DNA of 64,000 nucleotides, taken from assembly GCF_003319125.1 (NCBI RefSeq), contig NZ_QOHG01000001.1, positions 310,001 to 374,000 on the forward strand. Direction: 5' to 3'. Source of the DNA: Blastococcus sp. TF02A-26 (GTDB lineage: Bacteria; Actinomycetota; Actinomycetes; Mycobacteriales; Geodermatophilaceae). The notes below the pieces were generated by a model, which saw only the letters and a list, made by a program, of their open reading frames with translations, searched no databases and was not told where the DNA came from. Position numbers and translations under genes: made by a program. How positions within the stretch are numbered: position 1 is the first letter of the stretch; each line of letters begins with the position of its first letter. Below are positions 49,360 through 59,502 of this stretch, piece after piece.

Positions 49360-50475
49360 GTGGACATCGCCCTGCTGCTGGGTCCGGAACCGCCCCGGGG
49401 AGTCCGCGCGCACACCGTGGGGCTGGCGAACGCGCTGGCCCGGCTCGGTGAGCGGGTGACCGTCTGGGAGCTGTCCCGCGGCAGGGCCGGCGGCACCGGC
49501 CTGCCGGTGGACCCCGCCGTCCGGCTGCTGTCCGTGCCGTTCCCCGACGTGCCGGGGGAGGACGCCGGAGCGCGCCTGCGGCGGGCAGTCGCCGAGCTGG
49601 GGATGGCCGTCGCCGCGGCGGGGGAGCGGTACGACGTCGTGCACGCGCAGGACTGCACCGGCGCCGACGCCGTCCCCGGCTGCGTCCGGACGGTGCATAC
49701 CCTGGACGGCTGCGCCGCCGCCGAGCCGGCCGGGTGCTCCGAGCGGGCGTTCACCCGTCCTACGGCGCTGTTCTGCGGGTCCGCCGCCGTCGCGGCGCAG
49801 GTCCGCGCCCGGTGGGGCCGTGACGCCGTGGTCCTGCCCGGCGGGGTGGACACGACCCGCTTCGCCGCCGCCGCGGCGCCGGAGAACGCGGCCGGGCGGA
49901 ACCGCTGGCGCGCCCGGCTCGGCCGGTACGTGCTCGCCGTCGGCGGGGTGGAACCGCGCAAGGGGACCCTCGACCTGGTCGAGGCCATGGCCACCGTGCG
50001 GCTGGCCCGGCCCGACCTCGCCCTGGTGCTCGCCGGCGAGGCGTCGCCCGACGCGGACCGGTACCGGGCCGTCGTCGACGCGCGGGCGCAGGAGCTGGAG
50101 GTCTACCCCCTGGTCCTGGGGCACGTGCCCGACGAGGAGTTCGCGCCGCTGGTCGCCGGTGCGCAGGCGCTGGCGGTGCCCTCCACCGAGGAGCGCTTCG
50201 GCAGCGCCGTGCTGGAGGGTCTGGCCGCTGGGGTCCCGGTCGTCGCCCGGGACCTGCCCGCGGTCCGCGCCTCGGCCGGGGGCGTGGTGTCCCTCGCGAC
50301 CGGTCCGGCGGGCTTCGCCGCGGGCCTCCTGGCCGCCGCCGACGCCGACCGCCGGCGCCTCGCGGACGGGCGCGCCGTCGCCCTCCGGCACGGGTGGGAC
50401 GCCGCCGCCCGCGCCCACCTGCGCTGCTACCGCGCCGTCGCGGACGCGCCGGTACCGCATGCGGTGGGCGCCTGA
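49360..50475 (+). CDS. Group 1-like glycosyltransferase
   Basis: 371 residues, GT-B fold. N-terminal domain: LLLGPEPPRGVRAHTVGLAN. C-terminal GT4-like domain: VLAVGGVEPRKGTLDLVEAM (about 185-205), then AVPSTEERFGSAVLEGLAAG (about 265-285) with the E-x7-E pattern, and VPVVARDLPAVR. It would transfer a sugar from a nucleotide donor; the acceptor is unknown. GTG 49360 is preferred, with GGAGGTG six bases upstream. The pattern resembles a glycosyltransferase group frequent in actinobacterial orphan clusters. Confidence 0.8.
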   Translation: MDIALLLGPEPPRGVRAHTVGLANALARLGERVTVWELSRGRAGGTGLPVDPAVRLLSVPFPDVPGEDAGARLRRAVAELGMAVAAAGERYDVVHAQDCTGADAVPGCVRTVHTLDGCAAAEPAGCSERAFTRPTALFCGSAAVAAQVRARWGRDAVVLPGGVDTTRFAAAAAPENAAGRNRWRARLGRYVLAVGGVEPRKGTLDLVEAMATVRLARPDLALVLAGEASPDADRYRAVVDARAQELEVYPLVLGHVPDEEFAPLVAGAQALAVPSTEERFGSAVLEGLAAGVPVVARDLPAVRASAGGVVSLATGPAGFAAGLLAAADADRRRLADGRAVALRHGWDAAARAHLRCYRAVADAPVPHAVGA

Positions 50476-50637
50476 CCGGTTGTCTGCGATCTACACGGGC
50501 AACCCTTGACCCCGTTCCGGGGGATCGCTGGCAGAACTGGGAGTGGAGGCGCTGCACCCCGGCGCCGATATCCCAGCGTCGGACCGAGCCGGGAACGACC
50601 AACGGCCGGAGCAGACGGCGCGGAACGGGGGTGCGGG

Positions 50638-51306
50638 GTGCAGGGGACGGGGCCGGTGCCGGAGTGTGGGACGGTCCAGCAGGTGGCGACCGGGCCGGCC
50701 TGGTGGCTGGTCGACGCCGCCGACCTCGTGGTCGCCGGTCCCTACGCGGACCAGGGCGAGGCGGTGTGGGCGACCGGACCGCTGAGCCCCGAGGGCGGCT
50801 CCGGCGGCACCCCGGCCTACGGCGTGCGGCGCGACGGCGGGCGGCTCGCCCGGCGGCCCTCCCCGGAGGACCGCGCGTGGCTGGCCGACCTCTCCGGCGA
50901 GCTGGAGCGGGTCGGCGAGGAGTGGGACGCCCTGGTCGACGACGTGTCCCCGCTGGTCGGCCTGCTCTGCCAGCTGGGCGCGTCGCTGGTGGAGGTGGGG
51001 CTCCCGCTGCACGACTGCAGCGGCCGCACCGCGACCCGCTCGCGCGGCGGCGTGTGCCTCACGCCGAGCCCGGTGCACGACGGCGTCGTCGTCGCCTGGA
51101 CCCAGCACCTGCGCACCACGCGGGAGGCCCCCCGCCCGCCGGAGACCGAGCGCTGGCTGCAGGAGACGATGAACCGCACGCTGGCCGGCCTGCTCGGCGG
51201 CCTCGGGTTCACCACCGCACCCTTCGGGGAGGCGAGCGCCGCGCTGGTCACCGGCCGGCGCGCCGCGGCGGAGACGGCCGGCGACCAGGCGGCGGGGGAC
51301 GGCTGA
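50638..51306 (+). CDS. Hypothetical protein
   Basis: 222 residues, not recognised. It opens with a segment like GPAWWLVDAADLVVAGPYAD, then a helical middle (LSGELERVGEEWDALVDDVS) and a second globular part (HDGVVVAWTQHLRTTREAPR). No signal peptide or membrane helix. GTG 50638 is weakly supported by G-rich sequence upstream. It lies alone after the glycosyltransferase and converges on the SRPBCC gene. Confidence 0.5.
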   Translation: MQGTGPVPECGTVQQVATGPAWWLVDAADLVVAGPYADQGEAVWATGPLSPEGGSGGTPAYGVRRDGGRLARRPSPEDRAWLADLSGELERVGEEWDALVDDVSPLVGLLCQLGASLVEVGLPLHDCSGRTATRSRGGVCLTPSPVHDGVVVAWTQHLRTTREAPRPPETERWLQETMNRTLAGLLGGLGFTTAPFGEASAALVTGRRAAAETAGDQAAGDG

Positions 51307-51323
51307 GCTGGGTGTACTGACAG

Positions 51324-51815
51324 CTAGGCGGGGTCGCTGCTCGAGAGGTGGGTCCCGAGGTTCTGCAGCGCCTTCCGCAGCTGGCCGCCGGCGAACCGGA
51401 TGATCAGCCCGCCGACGAAGCCGGGGCTGGTCTCCTGGGCCATCGTGTACTCGACGCGGGTCCCGGTGCCCTCGGGCGTCAACGTGAAGTTCTCGGCGAG
51501 GGCGCGGACCGCGGGCAGCCCCGCCTCGTCCACCCGGAACGCCCACCGGCGGCCCGGCTCCCACGCGAGGACCGTCTCCAGGAACCGCGCGCCGCGGGCG
51601 AACACCTCCCGCTGGGAGCCGACCCCGTGCGGGCCGGGAGTGAGGTAGCGCCCGGCGTCGGAGAAGCCGGGGAACCAGGCGCCCCAGCCGGCCGGGTCCT
51701 CCGCCAGCGCCGCGAAGACGACGTCCGGGGGCGCGGGGACCACGTGCGTGACGGTGACGCGGTGCTTCGCCTTCTCGACGAAGTCCAGCTCGACGGGGCG
51801 CAGGCTCCTGGGCAT
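51324..51815 (-). CDS. SRPBCC (START-like) family protein
   Basis: 163 residues. [20 protein letters not shown], then [12 protein letters not shown] and [16 protein letters not shown] follow the polyketide-cyclase/SRPBCC pattern, a hydrophobic ligand-binding cup. Ligand unknown. ATG 51815. It is divergent from the CoA-transferase gene 45 bases away. Confidence 0.78.
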   Translation of the reverse strand: MPRSLRPVELDFVEKAKHRVTVTHVVPAPPDVVFAALAEDPAGWGAWFPGFSDAGRYLTPGPHGVGSQREVFARGARFLETVLAWEPGRRWAFRVDEAGLPAVRALAENFTLTPEGTGTRVEYTMAQETSPGFVGGLIIRFAGGQLRKALQNLGTHLSSSDPA

Positions 51816-51860
51816 GGCGGCACCCTAGACCGGCCGGGAGCGCGCAGCGGCCTGGTTACC

Positions 51861-53045
51861 GTGACCCCCGTGCAGCCTGATCCCGCCTCCCACCCCGACG
51901 TGCGCCCGGGCTCGGGCCCGCTGCGCGGCCTCCGCGTCGTCGAGCTCGCCGGGCTCGGCCCCGGCCCGTACGCCGGGATGCTGCTGGCCGAGCTCGGCGC
52001 CGACGTCCTGCGCGTCGACCGGCCCGGCGGCGGCTCGGTCCTGCTCCCGCCCGAGACCGAGCTGCTGCACCGCAGCCGCCCCTGCGCGGCGGTCGACCTC
52101 AAGCGCCCCGAGGGGCGCGACCTGCTGCTGCGGCTGCTCGACTCCGCCGACGTCCTCGTCGAGGGCCTGCGCCCCGGCGTCACCGAGCGGCTGGGCCTGG
52201 GCCCCGAGGAGGCCCTGGCCCGCAACCCCCGGCTGGTCTACGCGCGGATGACCGGGTGGGGCCAGACCGGCCCGCGGGCCGCGGAGGCCGGCCACGACAT
52301 CAACTACCTGGGGCTGACCGGCGCGCTGCACGCCATCGGCCCGGCCGAGCACCCCGTGCCGCCGCTGAACATCGGCGCGGACTTCGGCGGTGGCTCGCTG
52401 TTCCTCGTGGTGGGCGTGCTGGCGGCGCTGCTGGAGCGGGCCACCAGCGGGCACGGCCAGGTGGTCGACGCGGCGATGGTCGACGGCGCCAGCTCCCTGG
52501 TCACCATGGTCCACGGCATGCTCGCCGCCGGCGTGTGGACCGATCGGCGCGAGGCCAACCTGCTCGACGGCGGGGCGCCCTTCTACACGACCTACGCGTG
52601 CGCGGACGGCCGGCACGTCGCCGTCGGCGCGATCGAGCCGCAGTTCCACGCCCGCCTCCTGGAGGGCCTCGGCCTGAGCGGGGAGCTGTCGCACCAGCAC
52701 GACACGGCGGCCTGGCCGGAGCACCGGCGGCGGATGGCCGAGGTCTTCGCCACCCGGACCCGCGACGAGTGGGCGGCGCACTTCGCCGGCACCGACGCCT
52801 GCGTCACCCCGGTGCTGGGCCTCACCGAGGCGCCCACCGATCCGCACCTGGCCGCCCGGGGCAGCTACGTCGAGGTCGACGGCGTCGCCCAGCCCGGCGT
52901 CGCGCCCCGGTTCTCGCGGACCCCGGGCGCCGTCCGCAGCGCGCCGCGGCTGCCCGGACAGGACACCCGGACGGCGCTCGCGGCCTGGGGGATCGCCGAC
53001 GACGAGGTCCGCCGGCTGCTCGACGACGGCGTGGTGGCCGGATGA
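51861..53045 (+). CDS. CaiB/BaiF CoA-transferase family, alpha-methylacyl-CoA racemase type
   Basis: 394 residues. [20 protein letters not shown], then [16 protein letters not shown] is the CoA-binding N-terminus, [17 protein letters not shown] holds the conserved Asp, and [20 protein letters not shown] the C-terminal part, matching mycobacterial AMACR (Mcr). It epimerises 2-methylacyl-CoA, as needed for beta-oxidation of branched or sterol side chains. GTG 51861 or 51870 starts it. The stop overlaps the TesB ATG, so racemase and thioesterase are made together. Confidence 0.87.
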   Translation: MTPVQPDPASHPDVRPGSGPLRGLRVVELAGLGPGPYAGMLLAELGADVLRVDRPGGGSVLLPPETELLHRSRPCAAVDLKRPEGRDLLLRLLDSADVLVEGLRPGVTERLGLGPEEALARNPRLVYARMTGWGQTGPRAAEAGHDINYLGLTGALHAIGPAEHPVPPLNIGADFGGGSLFLVVGVLAALLERATSGHGQVVDAAMVDGASSLVTMVHGMLAAGVWTDRREANLLDGGAPFYTTYACADGRHVAVGAIEPQFHARLLEGLGLSGELSHQHDTAAWPEHRRRMAEVFATRTRDEWAAHFAGTDACVTPVLGLTEAPTDPHLAARGSYVEVDGVAQPGVAPRFSRTPGAVRSAPRLPGQDTRTALAAWGIADDEVRRLLDDGVVAG

Positions 53046-53842
53046 GCGCCGGCGAGGACGGCGGCGCGCTGCAGCGGCTGCTCACCGTCACCGAGGAGGC
53101 GCCCGACCGGTTCCTCACCGGCGCGCCCACCCCGAACCGGCACAACGGCCTCTACGGCGGCCAGGTGGCGGCCCAGGCGCTGGTCGCCGCCGCCCGGACC
53201 GTGCCCGGCGAGCGGGTGCCGCACTCGCTGCACGGCTACTTCCTCCGCCGCGGCGACGCCCGCCTGCCGGTGGCCTTCGACGTCGAGCGCGACCGCGACG
53301 GCCACTCGTACTCCGCGCGCACCGTCGCCGCCCGCCAGGAGGGCCGGGTGATCTTCCGGCTCGCGGCCTCGTTCGCCCGGCCCGAGGAGGGGCCCGACCG
53401 GCAGGCCGTCGCCATGCCCGCGGTGCGCGGGCCGGAGGAGTCCCAGCCGCTGCCGACGATCCTGCCCGGGGTCGAGGTCCGCGACCCCGACCCGAGCGCC
53501 GAGCGGGCGCACCCCATGCGCACCTGGGTGCGGGCGCCGGGTGCGGCCGACGGCGGCCCGCTCTCCCAGGCCGCGGTCCTCGTCTACGTCTCCGACCTCT
53601 TCAGCGGCCTGGCGCACCTCATGGGGTCGCGGGTCCGCTCGATGGCCAGCCTCGACCACGCGGTGTGGTTCCACCGCCCGGTCCGGGTGGACGACTGGGT
53701 GCTCATGGACCACGTCGGCACCTCGCTGGCCGCCGGCCGCGGCTGGTACACCAGCACCCTGTTCGACCGGACCGGGGCGGCGCTGGCCAGCTGCGCCCAG
53801 GAGATGGTGATCCGCGAGGCCCGGGGCCCCGAGGAGGCCTGA
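53042..53842 (+). CDS. Acyl-CoA thioesterase II (TesB family)
   Basis: 266 residues, double hot-dog. [20 protein letters not shown] is the N-terminal block; [40 protein letters not shown] and [20 protein letters not shown], then EMVIRE complete it. Hydrolyses acyl-CoA. ATG 53042 overlaps the racemase stop. Convergent with the ferredoxin gene, 16 bases away. Confidence 0.9.
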   Translation: MSAGEDGGALQRLLTVTEEAPDRFLTGAPTPNRHNGLYGGQVAAQALVAAARTVPGERVPHSLHGYFLRRGDARLPVAFDVERDRDGHSYSARTVAARQEGRVIFRLAASFARPEEGPDRQAVAMPAVRGPEESQPLPTILPGVEVRDPDPSAERAHPMRTWVRAPGAADGGPLSQAAVLVYVSDLFSGLAHLMGSRVRSMASLDHAVWFHRPVRVDDWVLMDHVGTSLAAGRGWYTSTLFDRTGAALASCAQEMVIREARGPEEA

Positions 53843-53858
53843 CGGGTCCGGCCCGGTG

Positions 53859-54188
53859 TCAGGCGCCGGCGACCAGCTCGGTGTCGACGCCGACCTTGCC
53901 CACCTTGGAGGCGCCGCCCGGGCTGCCCAGCGGCGCGTCCCGGCCGGGCAGCGGCTCGACGAAGAAGCGCCGGTTGTCGGCGATGTGCGGCTCGTTCTCC
54001 TCGGTCACCCGGCGGTCCTGGGAGATCGCCTCGACCGGGCACACCGGCTCGCAGGCGCCGCAGTCGATGCACTCCTTGGGGTTGATGTAGAGCTTGCGGT
54101 CGCCCTCGTAGATGCAGTCGACCGGGCACTCGTCCACGCAGGACATGTCGGTCGTGTCGATGCACTCGCTGCCGATGACGTAGGGCAC
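53859..54188 (-). CDS. 7Fe ferredoxin (FdxA-like) of the box cluster
   Basis: 109 residues. Cysteines at 9, 17, 21 and 25 ([19 protein letters not shown]) and 40, 43, 46 and 50 ([13 protein letters not shown]) match the FdxA pattern with one [3Fe-4S] and one [4Fe-4S] cluster. [18 protein letters not shown] is the family loop. It ends the minus-strand boxC-boxB-ligase run and is probably the electron carrier for the BoxB epoxidase, because no boxA reductase is present. GTG 54188. Confidence 0.9.
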   Translation of the reverse strand: MPYVIGSECIDTTDMSCVDECPVDCIYEGDRKLYINPKECIDCGACEPVCPVEAISQDRRVTEENEPHIADNRRFFVEPLPGRDAPLGSPGGASKVGKVGVDTELVAGA

Positions 54189-54224
54189 GGGAGGTCTCTC
54201 TCCTGGGGGCGAAGGGGCGGGAGG

Positions 54225-55883
54225 TCAGGCGGGGCTGCCGGGCACGGCCGCCGTCAGGTCGGCCTGGGTGAGGTCGGCACGGGCGCTGCCGAGCCGTTCG
54301 ATCGCGAGCTCGCGCACGCGGAACCTCTGCAGCTTGCCGGTGGCCGTCTGCGGCAGCTCGTCGAAGACCAGGATGTTGCGGGGCCGCTTGAACGCCGCGA
54401 GGCCGTCGCGGCAGAACGCGACGAGGCCGGCGTCGGTCACGGTCGCGCCGTCGGCCAGCACGACGCAGGCGACCGGTTTGTCGAGCCCGGTCTCGTCCGG
54501 CACCGAGACGACGACGACCTGGTTGACCTCCGGGTGCGCCCGCAGCCGCTCCTCGACCTCGGTGGGGGACACCCAGATCCCGCCGGCCTTGATGATGTCG
54601 TCGGTGCGGCCGAGCGAGGAGTAGTACCCGTCGGCGCTGCGCACGTAGGTGTCGCCGGTGCGCACCCACTCGCCCTGGAACACCCGGCGGGTGACGTCCA
54701 TCCGCGACCAGTAGCCGGTGGCCGCCGACGTGCCCTTCACCCAGAGGTTGCCCGGGGTGCCGTCGGGCACCGGGTTGCCCTCGTCGTCGACGATCTTCGC
54801 CTCGTACCCGGCGACGATCTCGCCGGTCGACCCGGCGCGGGTCCGGCCGGGGCGGCCGCTGATGAAGATGTGCAGCATCTCCGTCGAGCCGATGCCGTCG
54901 AGCATCTCCACCGAGAACGTCGAGGTGAACCGCTCGAACAGCGGGGCGGGGAACGCCTCGCCGGCCGAGACGCAGGCCCGCACCGAGGCGAAGGCGTCGG
55001 CCGGGAGCCCGGCGCCGACCAGCGCGGCGTAGAAGGTCGGGCCGGCGAAGAACAGGGTGGGGCGGTGCTCCTGCAGCACGCGCAGGGTGCCCGCGGGGCT
55101 GGGCCGTGAGCGGTCCAGCACGGTCGCGGCCCCGACCGAGAACGGGAAGGTCATCGTGTTGCCCAGGCCGTAGGCGAAGAAGAACTTCGCGACCGAGAAC
55201 GTGACGTCGTCCGGGCCGATGGCCAGCACGTCGCGCGCGTAGGTGACCGCGGTGTCGCGCAGCGAGCCGTGCCGGTGCATGGCGCCCTTGGGCGTGCCGG
55301 TCGTGCCGGAGGTGTAGAGCCAGAACGCGGGGGAGTCGGCGACGGTCGGGTAGGGCTGCGCCACCCCGTCCAGGGCGTCGGCGCCCTCGGCGACGAAGGC
55401 CTCCCAGCTCCGCACCCGGGTGCCGGGGACCGTCGGCAGCTCGACCGTGCCGTCCGCGGCGGTGCCCATGACCACGACGTCGGCGAGGTCGCGCTGCCCG
55501 GCCAGGCCCTGGGCGAGCCCGGCGAACTCCGCGCTGAGCACCACGAGCCGGGCGCGGCTGTCGGTCGCCATCCCGGCGATGTCCTTGGGCTTGAGCATGG
55601 TGCTCACCGGGACGGGGACGGCGCCGATGCGCAGGCCGGCGAGGAACGCGGTGAGCAGCTCCGGGGTGTCGCCCATGCACAGCAGCAGCCGCTCCTCCGG
55701 CCGCACGCCCGAGGCGACCAGCCCGGCGGCGCAGCGGGTCACGGCGTCGTCGAGCTCGGCGTAGCTCAGGGTGCGGGTGCTGCCGTCGAGGTCGATCGCG
55801 ACCACGGCGCGGCGGTCGGGGGTGGCGCGGGCGTGCCGGGTGACCAGCCACTCGGCGGCGTTGAACAGCTCGGGACCGGACAC
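54225..55883 (-). CDS. Benzoate-CoA ligase
   Basis: 552 residues, adenylate-forming ligase. P-loop FWLYTSGTTGTPKGAMHRHG (about 165-185), then AKFFFAYGLGNTMTFPFSVG typical of benzoate-CoA ligases (BadA/BclA/BzdA), GIGSTEMLHIFISGRPGRTR, GEWVRTGDTYVRSADGYYSS and the C-terminal TATGKLQRF Lys. It activates benzoate to benzoyl-CoA with ATP. It lies between boxB and the ferredoxin, as expected for the Box pathway. GTG 55883 follows AGAGAGGA. Confidence 0.92.
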   Translation of the reverse strand: MSGPELFNAAEWLVTRHARATPDRRAVVAIDLDGSTRTLSYAELDDAVTRCAAGLVASGVRPEERLLLCMGDTPELLTAFLAGLRIGAVPVPVSTMLKPKDIAGMATDSRARLVVLSAEFAGLAQGLAGQRDLADVVVMGTAADGTVELPTVPGTRVRSWEAFVAEGADALDGVAQPYPTVADSPAFWLYTSGTTGTPKGAMHRHGSLRDTAVTYARDVLAIGPDDVTFSVAKFFFAYGLGNTMTFPFSVGAATVLDRSRPSPAGTLRVLQEHRPTLFFAGPTFYAALVGAGLPADAFASVRACVSAGEAFPAPLFERFTSTFSVEMLDGIGSTEMLHIFISGRPGRTRAGSTGEIVAGYEAKIVDDEGNPVPDGTPGNLWVKGTSAATGYWSRMDVTRRVFQGEWVRTGDTYVRSADGYYSSLGRTDDIIKAGGIWVSPTEVEERLRAHPEVNQVVVVSVPDETGLDKPVACVVLADGATVTDAGLVAFCRDGLAAFKRPRNILVFDELPQTATGKLQRFRVRELAIERLGSARADLTQADLTAAVPGSPA

Positions 55884-55969
55884 GGCGCACGTCCTCTCTG
55901 ACTCGCGGCGGCCCCCGCGCAGGGGCCCGCCGCGAGCCTGCGAGCGGTGGGGGGCAGGGGGTCCTTCGA

Positions 55970-57451
<1,482 letters not shown>

Positions 57452-57454
57452 GGG

Positions 57455-59182
57455 TCAGACCCGCTTCCTGTCGTAGTCGGCCCGCTTGCCGGTGCCGTAG
57501 CGGCGGAGGGCTCCTTCGGGGCCAGCGGCGTTGGGCCGCTGGAAGATCCAGTTCTGCCAGGCGGTGAGCCGCCCGAAGACCTTGGTCTCCGGCGTCTCCC
57601 GGCCGGCGAAGCGGAGGTTGGCCTCCATGCCGGTCAGGGCGTCGGGGGAGAAGCTGGCGCGCTCCTCGATGGCCAGGCGGACCTCGTCGTCCCAGTCGAT
57701 GTCGTCCGGCGTCGCGGTGACCAGGCCGAGCGCGTCGGCGTCGGCCGCGAGCAGGTCCCGGCCGACGGCGGCCTCGGCGGCGGCCAGCTCGTCGGCGCTG
57801 CCGAGGAACCGGACCTGGAGTCGGGTCATGTCGTTGCTCATGGGGAGCAGGCCGGTGTTGAAGGCGTTCAGCCGGAGGACGGCGGCCGGCTTCGGTTCGT
57901 CGTCGTCCTCGAACTGGCCGTCGAGCATGTACTGCCGGTCGGCGGAGAAGGCGATCTCGGCCAGCGCGCCCACGAAGCAGCTGCCCGGCTCGATCAGCGC
58001 GAAGAGGCTGCGGGACGTGGTGTCCAGCCGCTTCACGGTCCGCTTGTAGAAGCCGATCATCTCGTTGACCAGCCAGTGCTCGCGCTCGGCGAGCAGGAAC
58101 TCGTCGTAGGCCGCGGCGGTCGCGGGGTCGCCCTCGGTGCGCAGCAGCCAGGTGCCGATCGACTGCTCGTTGCTGCGCAGGTGCAGGACGGCGTCGTCCA
58201 GCTGGCGGGTCATCGCGAGGAACCACGCCCGGTCGCCCTGGCCCTGCAGCTCCTCGACCGACGCGGGGACGGCGGAGGGGCCGAGCACCGTGATGGTCGC
58301 GGTGCCCGAGTCGCGGTCGAGGACGACGCGCACGTGCTCGTAGCGGAAGCCATCGCTGTCGGTCTCGCGCTGCAGCGGGGTGAGCGCGACACCCTGGGCG
58401 CCGGCGCCGGGGCGGGAGGACCCGGCGGCCAGCTCGGCGGCGCGACGCTGCACCTCCGCGTCGAAGTCGCGCGCCTTGGCCACCGCGTCGACCAGCCGCC
58501 ACTGCACCGCGCGCTCGCCGCGGACGCCCTCGGCGGTGGTGGAGAAGATGTCGGCCAGGTCGCGCCGGACGCCGCGCTTGTCGACCACGCGGGTCAGGCC
58601 GCCGGTCCCGGGCAGCACTCCCAGCAACGGCACCTCGGGGAGGGAGACCGCCGAGGAGTTGTCGTCGATCAGCACGATCTGCTCGCAGGCCAGCGCCAGC
58701 TCGTAGCCGCCGCCGGCCGCGGTGCCGTTGACCGCGGCGACGAAGGGGAGCCCGGAGTTGCGGGTCGCGTCCTCGATGCCGTTGCGGGTCTCGTTGGTGA
58801 ACTTGCAGAAGTTCACCTTCCAGCTGTGCGGCGAGGCGGCGAGCATCTTGATGTTGGCGCCGGCGCAGAACATGCGCTCCTTGGCGCTGGTGACGACGAC
58901 CGCCTTGACCTCGGGGTGCTCGAAGCGCAGCCGCTGGACCGCGTCGTGCAGCTCGATGTCGACGCCGAGGTCGTAGCTGTTCATCTTGAGCTCGTAGCCG
59001 GGGACGAGCCCGCCGTTCTCGTCGACGTCCAGCGTCAGCGTGGCGATCTCGCCGTCGACCGACAGCCGCCAGTGCCGGTACTGCTCCGGCGAGGTCGTGA
59101 ACGACACCTCGACGGTCGCGCCCGGTTCGGCGACCGGTGCCGGGCCCTCCGTGGTCGCCTGACGGTCTTCCAGCGTGGTCAC
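57455..59182 (-). CDS. boxC: 2,3-epoxybenzoyl-CoA dihydrolase BoxC
   Basis: 575 residues, a crotonase-fold protein with a long C-terminal extension. YRHWRLSVDGEIATLTLDVD and CAGANIKMLAASPHSWKVNF, then CKFTNETRNGIEDATRNSGL and AAVNGTAAGGGYELALACEQ lie in the first third; FVGALAEIAFSADRQYMLDG and WDDEVRLAIEERASFSPDAL in the last. It opens the epoxide ring with two waters, releasing formate. GTG 59182 follows GGGAGG. First gene of the box operon. Confidence 0.95.
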   Translation of the reverse strand: MTTLEDRQATTEGPAPVAEPGATVEVSFTTSPEQYRHWRLSVDGEIATLTLDVDENGGLVPGYELKMNSYDLGVDIELHDAVQRLRFEHPEVKAVVVTSAKERMFCAGANIKMLAASPHSWKVNFCKFTNETRNGIEDATRNSGLPFVAAVNGTAAGGGYELALACEQIVLIDDNSSAVSLPEVPLLGVLPGTGGLTRVVDKRGVRRDLADIFSTTAEGVRGERAVQWRLVDAVAKARDFDAEVQRRAAELAAGSSRPGAGAQGVALTPLQRETDSDGFRYEHVRVVLDRDSGTATITVLGPSAVPASVEELQGQGDRAWFLAMTRQLDDAVLHLRSNEQSIGTWLLRTEGDPATAAAYDEFLLAEREHWLVNEMIGFYKRTVKRLDTTSRSLFALIEPGSCFVGALAEIAFSADRQYMLDGQFEDDDEPKPAAVLRLNAFNTGLLPMSNDMTRLQVRFLGSADELAAAEAAVGRDLLAADADALGLVTATPDDIDWDDEVRLAIEERASFSPDALTGMEANLRFAGRETPETKVFGRLTAWQNWIFQRPNAAGPEGALRRYGTGKRADYDRKRV

Positions 59183-59239
59183 GGTGCCTCCCAGGGGGAC
59201 GGAACAGGCGCAGGGGTTCCCCGCCGGCCTCGTGCACCC

Positions 59240-59268
59240 ATCGTGACGTGCTACAGCAGCGTGTGCAA
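59240..59268 (-). promoter_or_regulatory. Putative box operon promoter
   Basis: On the minus strand TTGCAC (59268-59263) and CACGAT (59245-59240) are 17 bases apart. Transcription would start near 59233, about 50 bases before the boxC GTG. The palindrome TGTAG-7-CTACA (59282-59298) lies just upstream of the -35, where an activator could bind. Confidence 0.45.
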
Positions 59269-59281
59269 GTGGCGGCGGTTC

Positions 59282-59298
59282 TGTAGATGTGCGCTACA
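59282..59298 (-). promoter_or_regulatory. Operator-like palindrome upstream of the box promoter
   Basis: TGTAG (59282-59286) and CTACA (59294-59298) are perfect inverted arms around ATGTGCG. A further half-site (GTAGC read on minus) recurs near 59251-59256, within the spacer of the putative promoter. No regulator gene lies adjacent. Confidence 0.45.
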
Positions 59299-59502
59299 CG
59301 TCACCATCGTAGGCCCGGTCGGGACGGGGCGTCGCCGGGCGACCGGGACCGCCGCCTGCCCCCGCGGGTCCAGGCGCGGCGCTGACCTGGCCGTACGCCG
59401 GCGAGTTGGGCGCTGGACGGCGGTACCTGGAGTGCTCCCCCGGGCCGTCCTGTGACGCCTCGACGTCGAACTGTGTCGTGTGTCACTCCAGCGTGGCGGA
59501 CG

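Larger units (their letters stand above)
59183..59502. other. Intergenic region with the box operon promoter and leader
   Basis: 320 bases between the boxC start and the end of the glutamine-synthetase-like gene. Bases 59240-59304 hold the candidate promoter, an operator palindrome and longer inverted arms (GTGACGTG 59243-59250, CACGTCAC 59297-59304). Nothing is recognised in 59305-59502. Confidence 0.55.
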
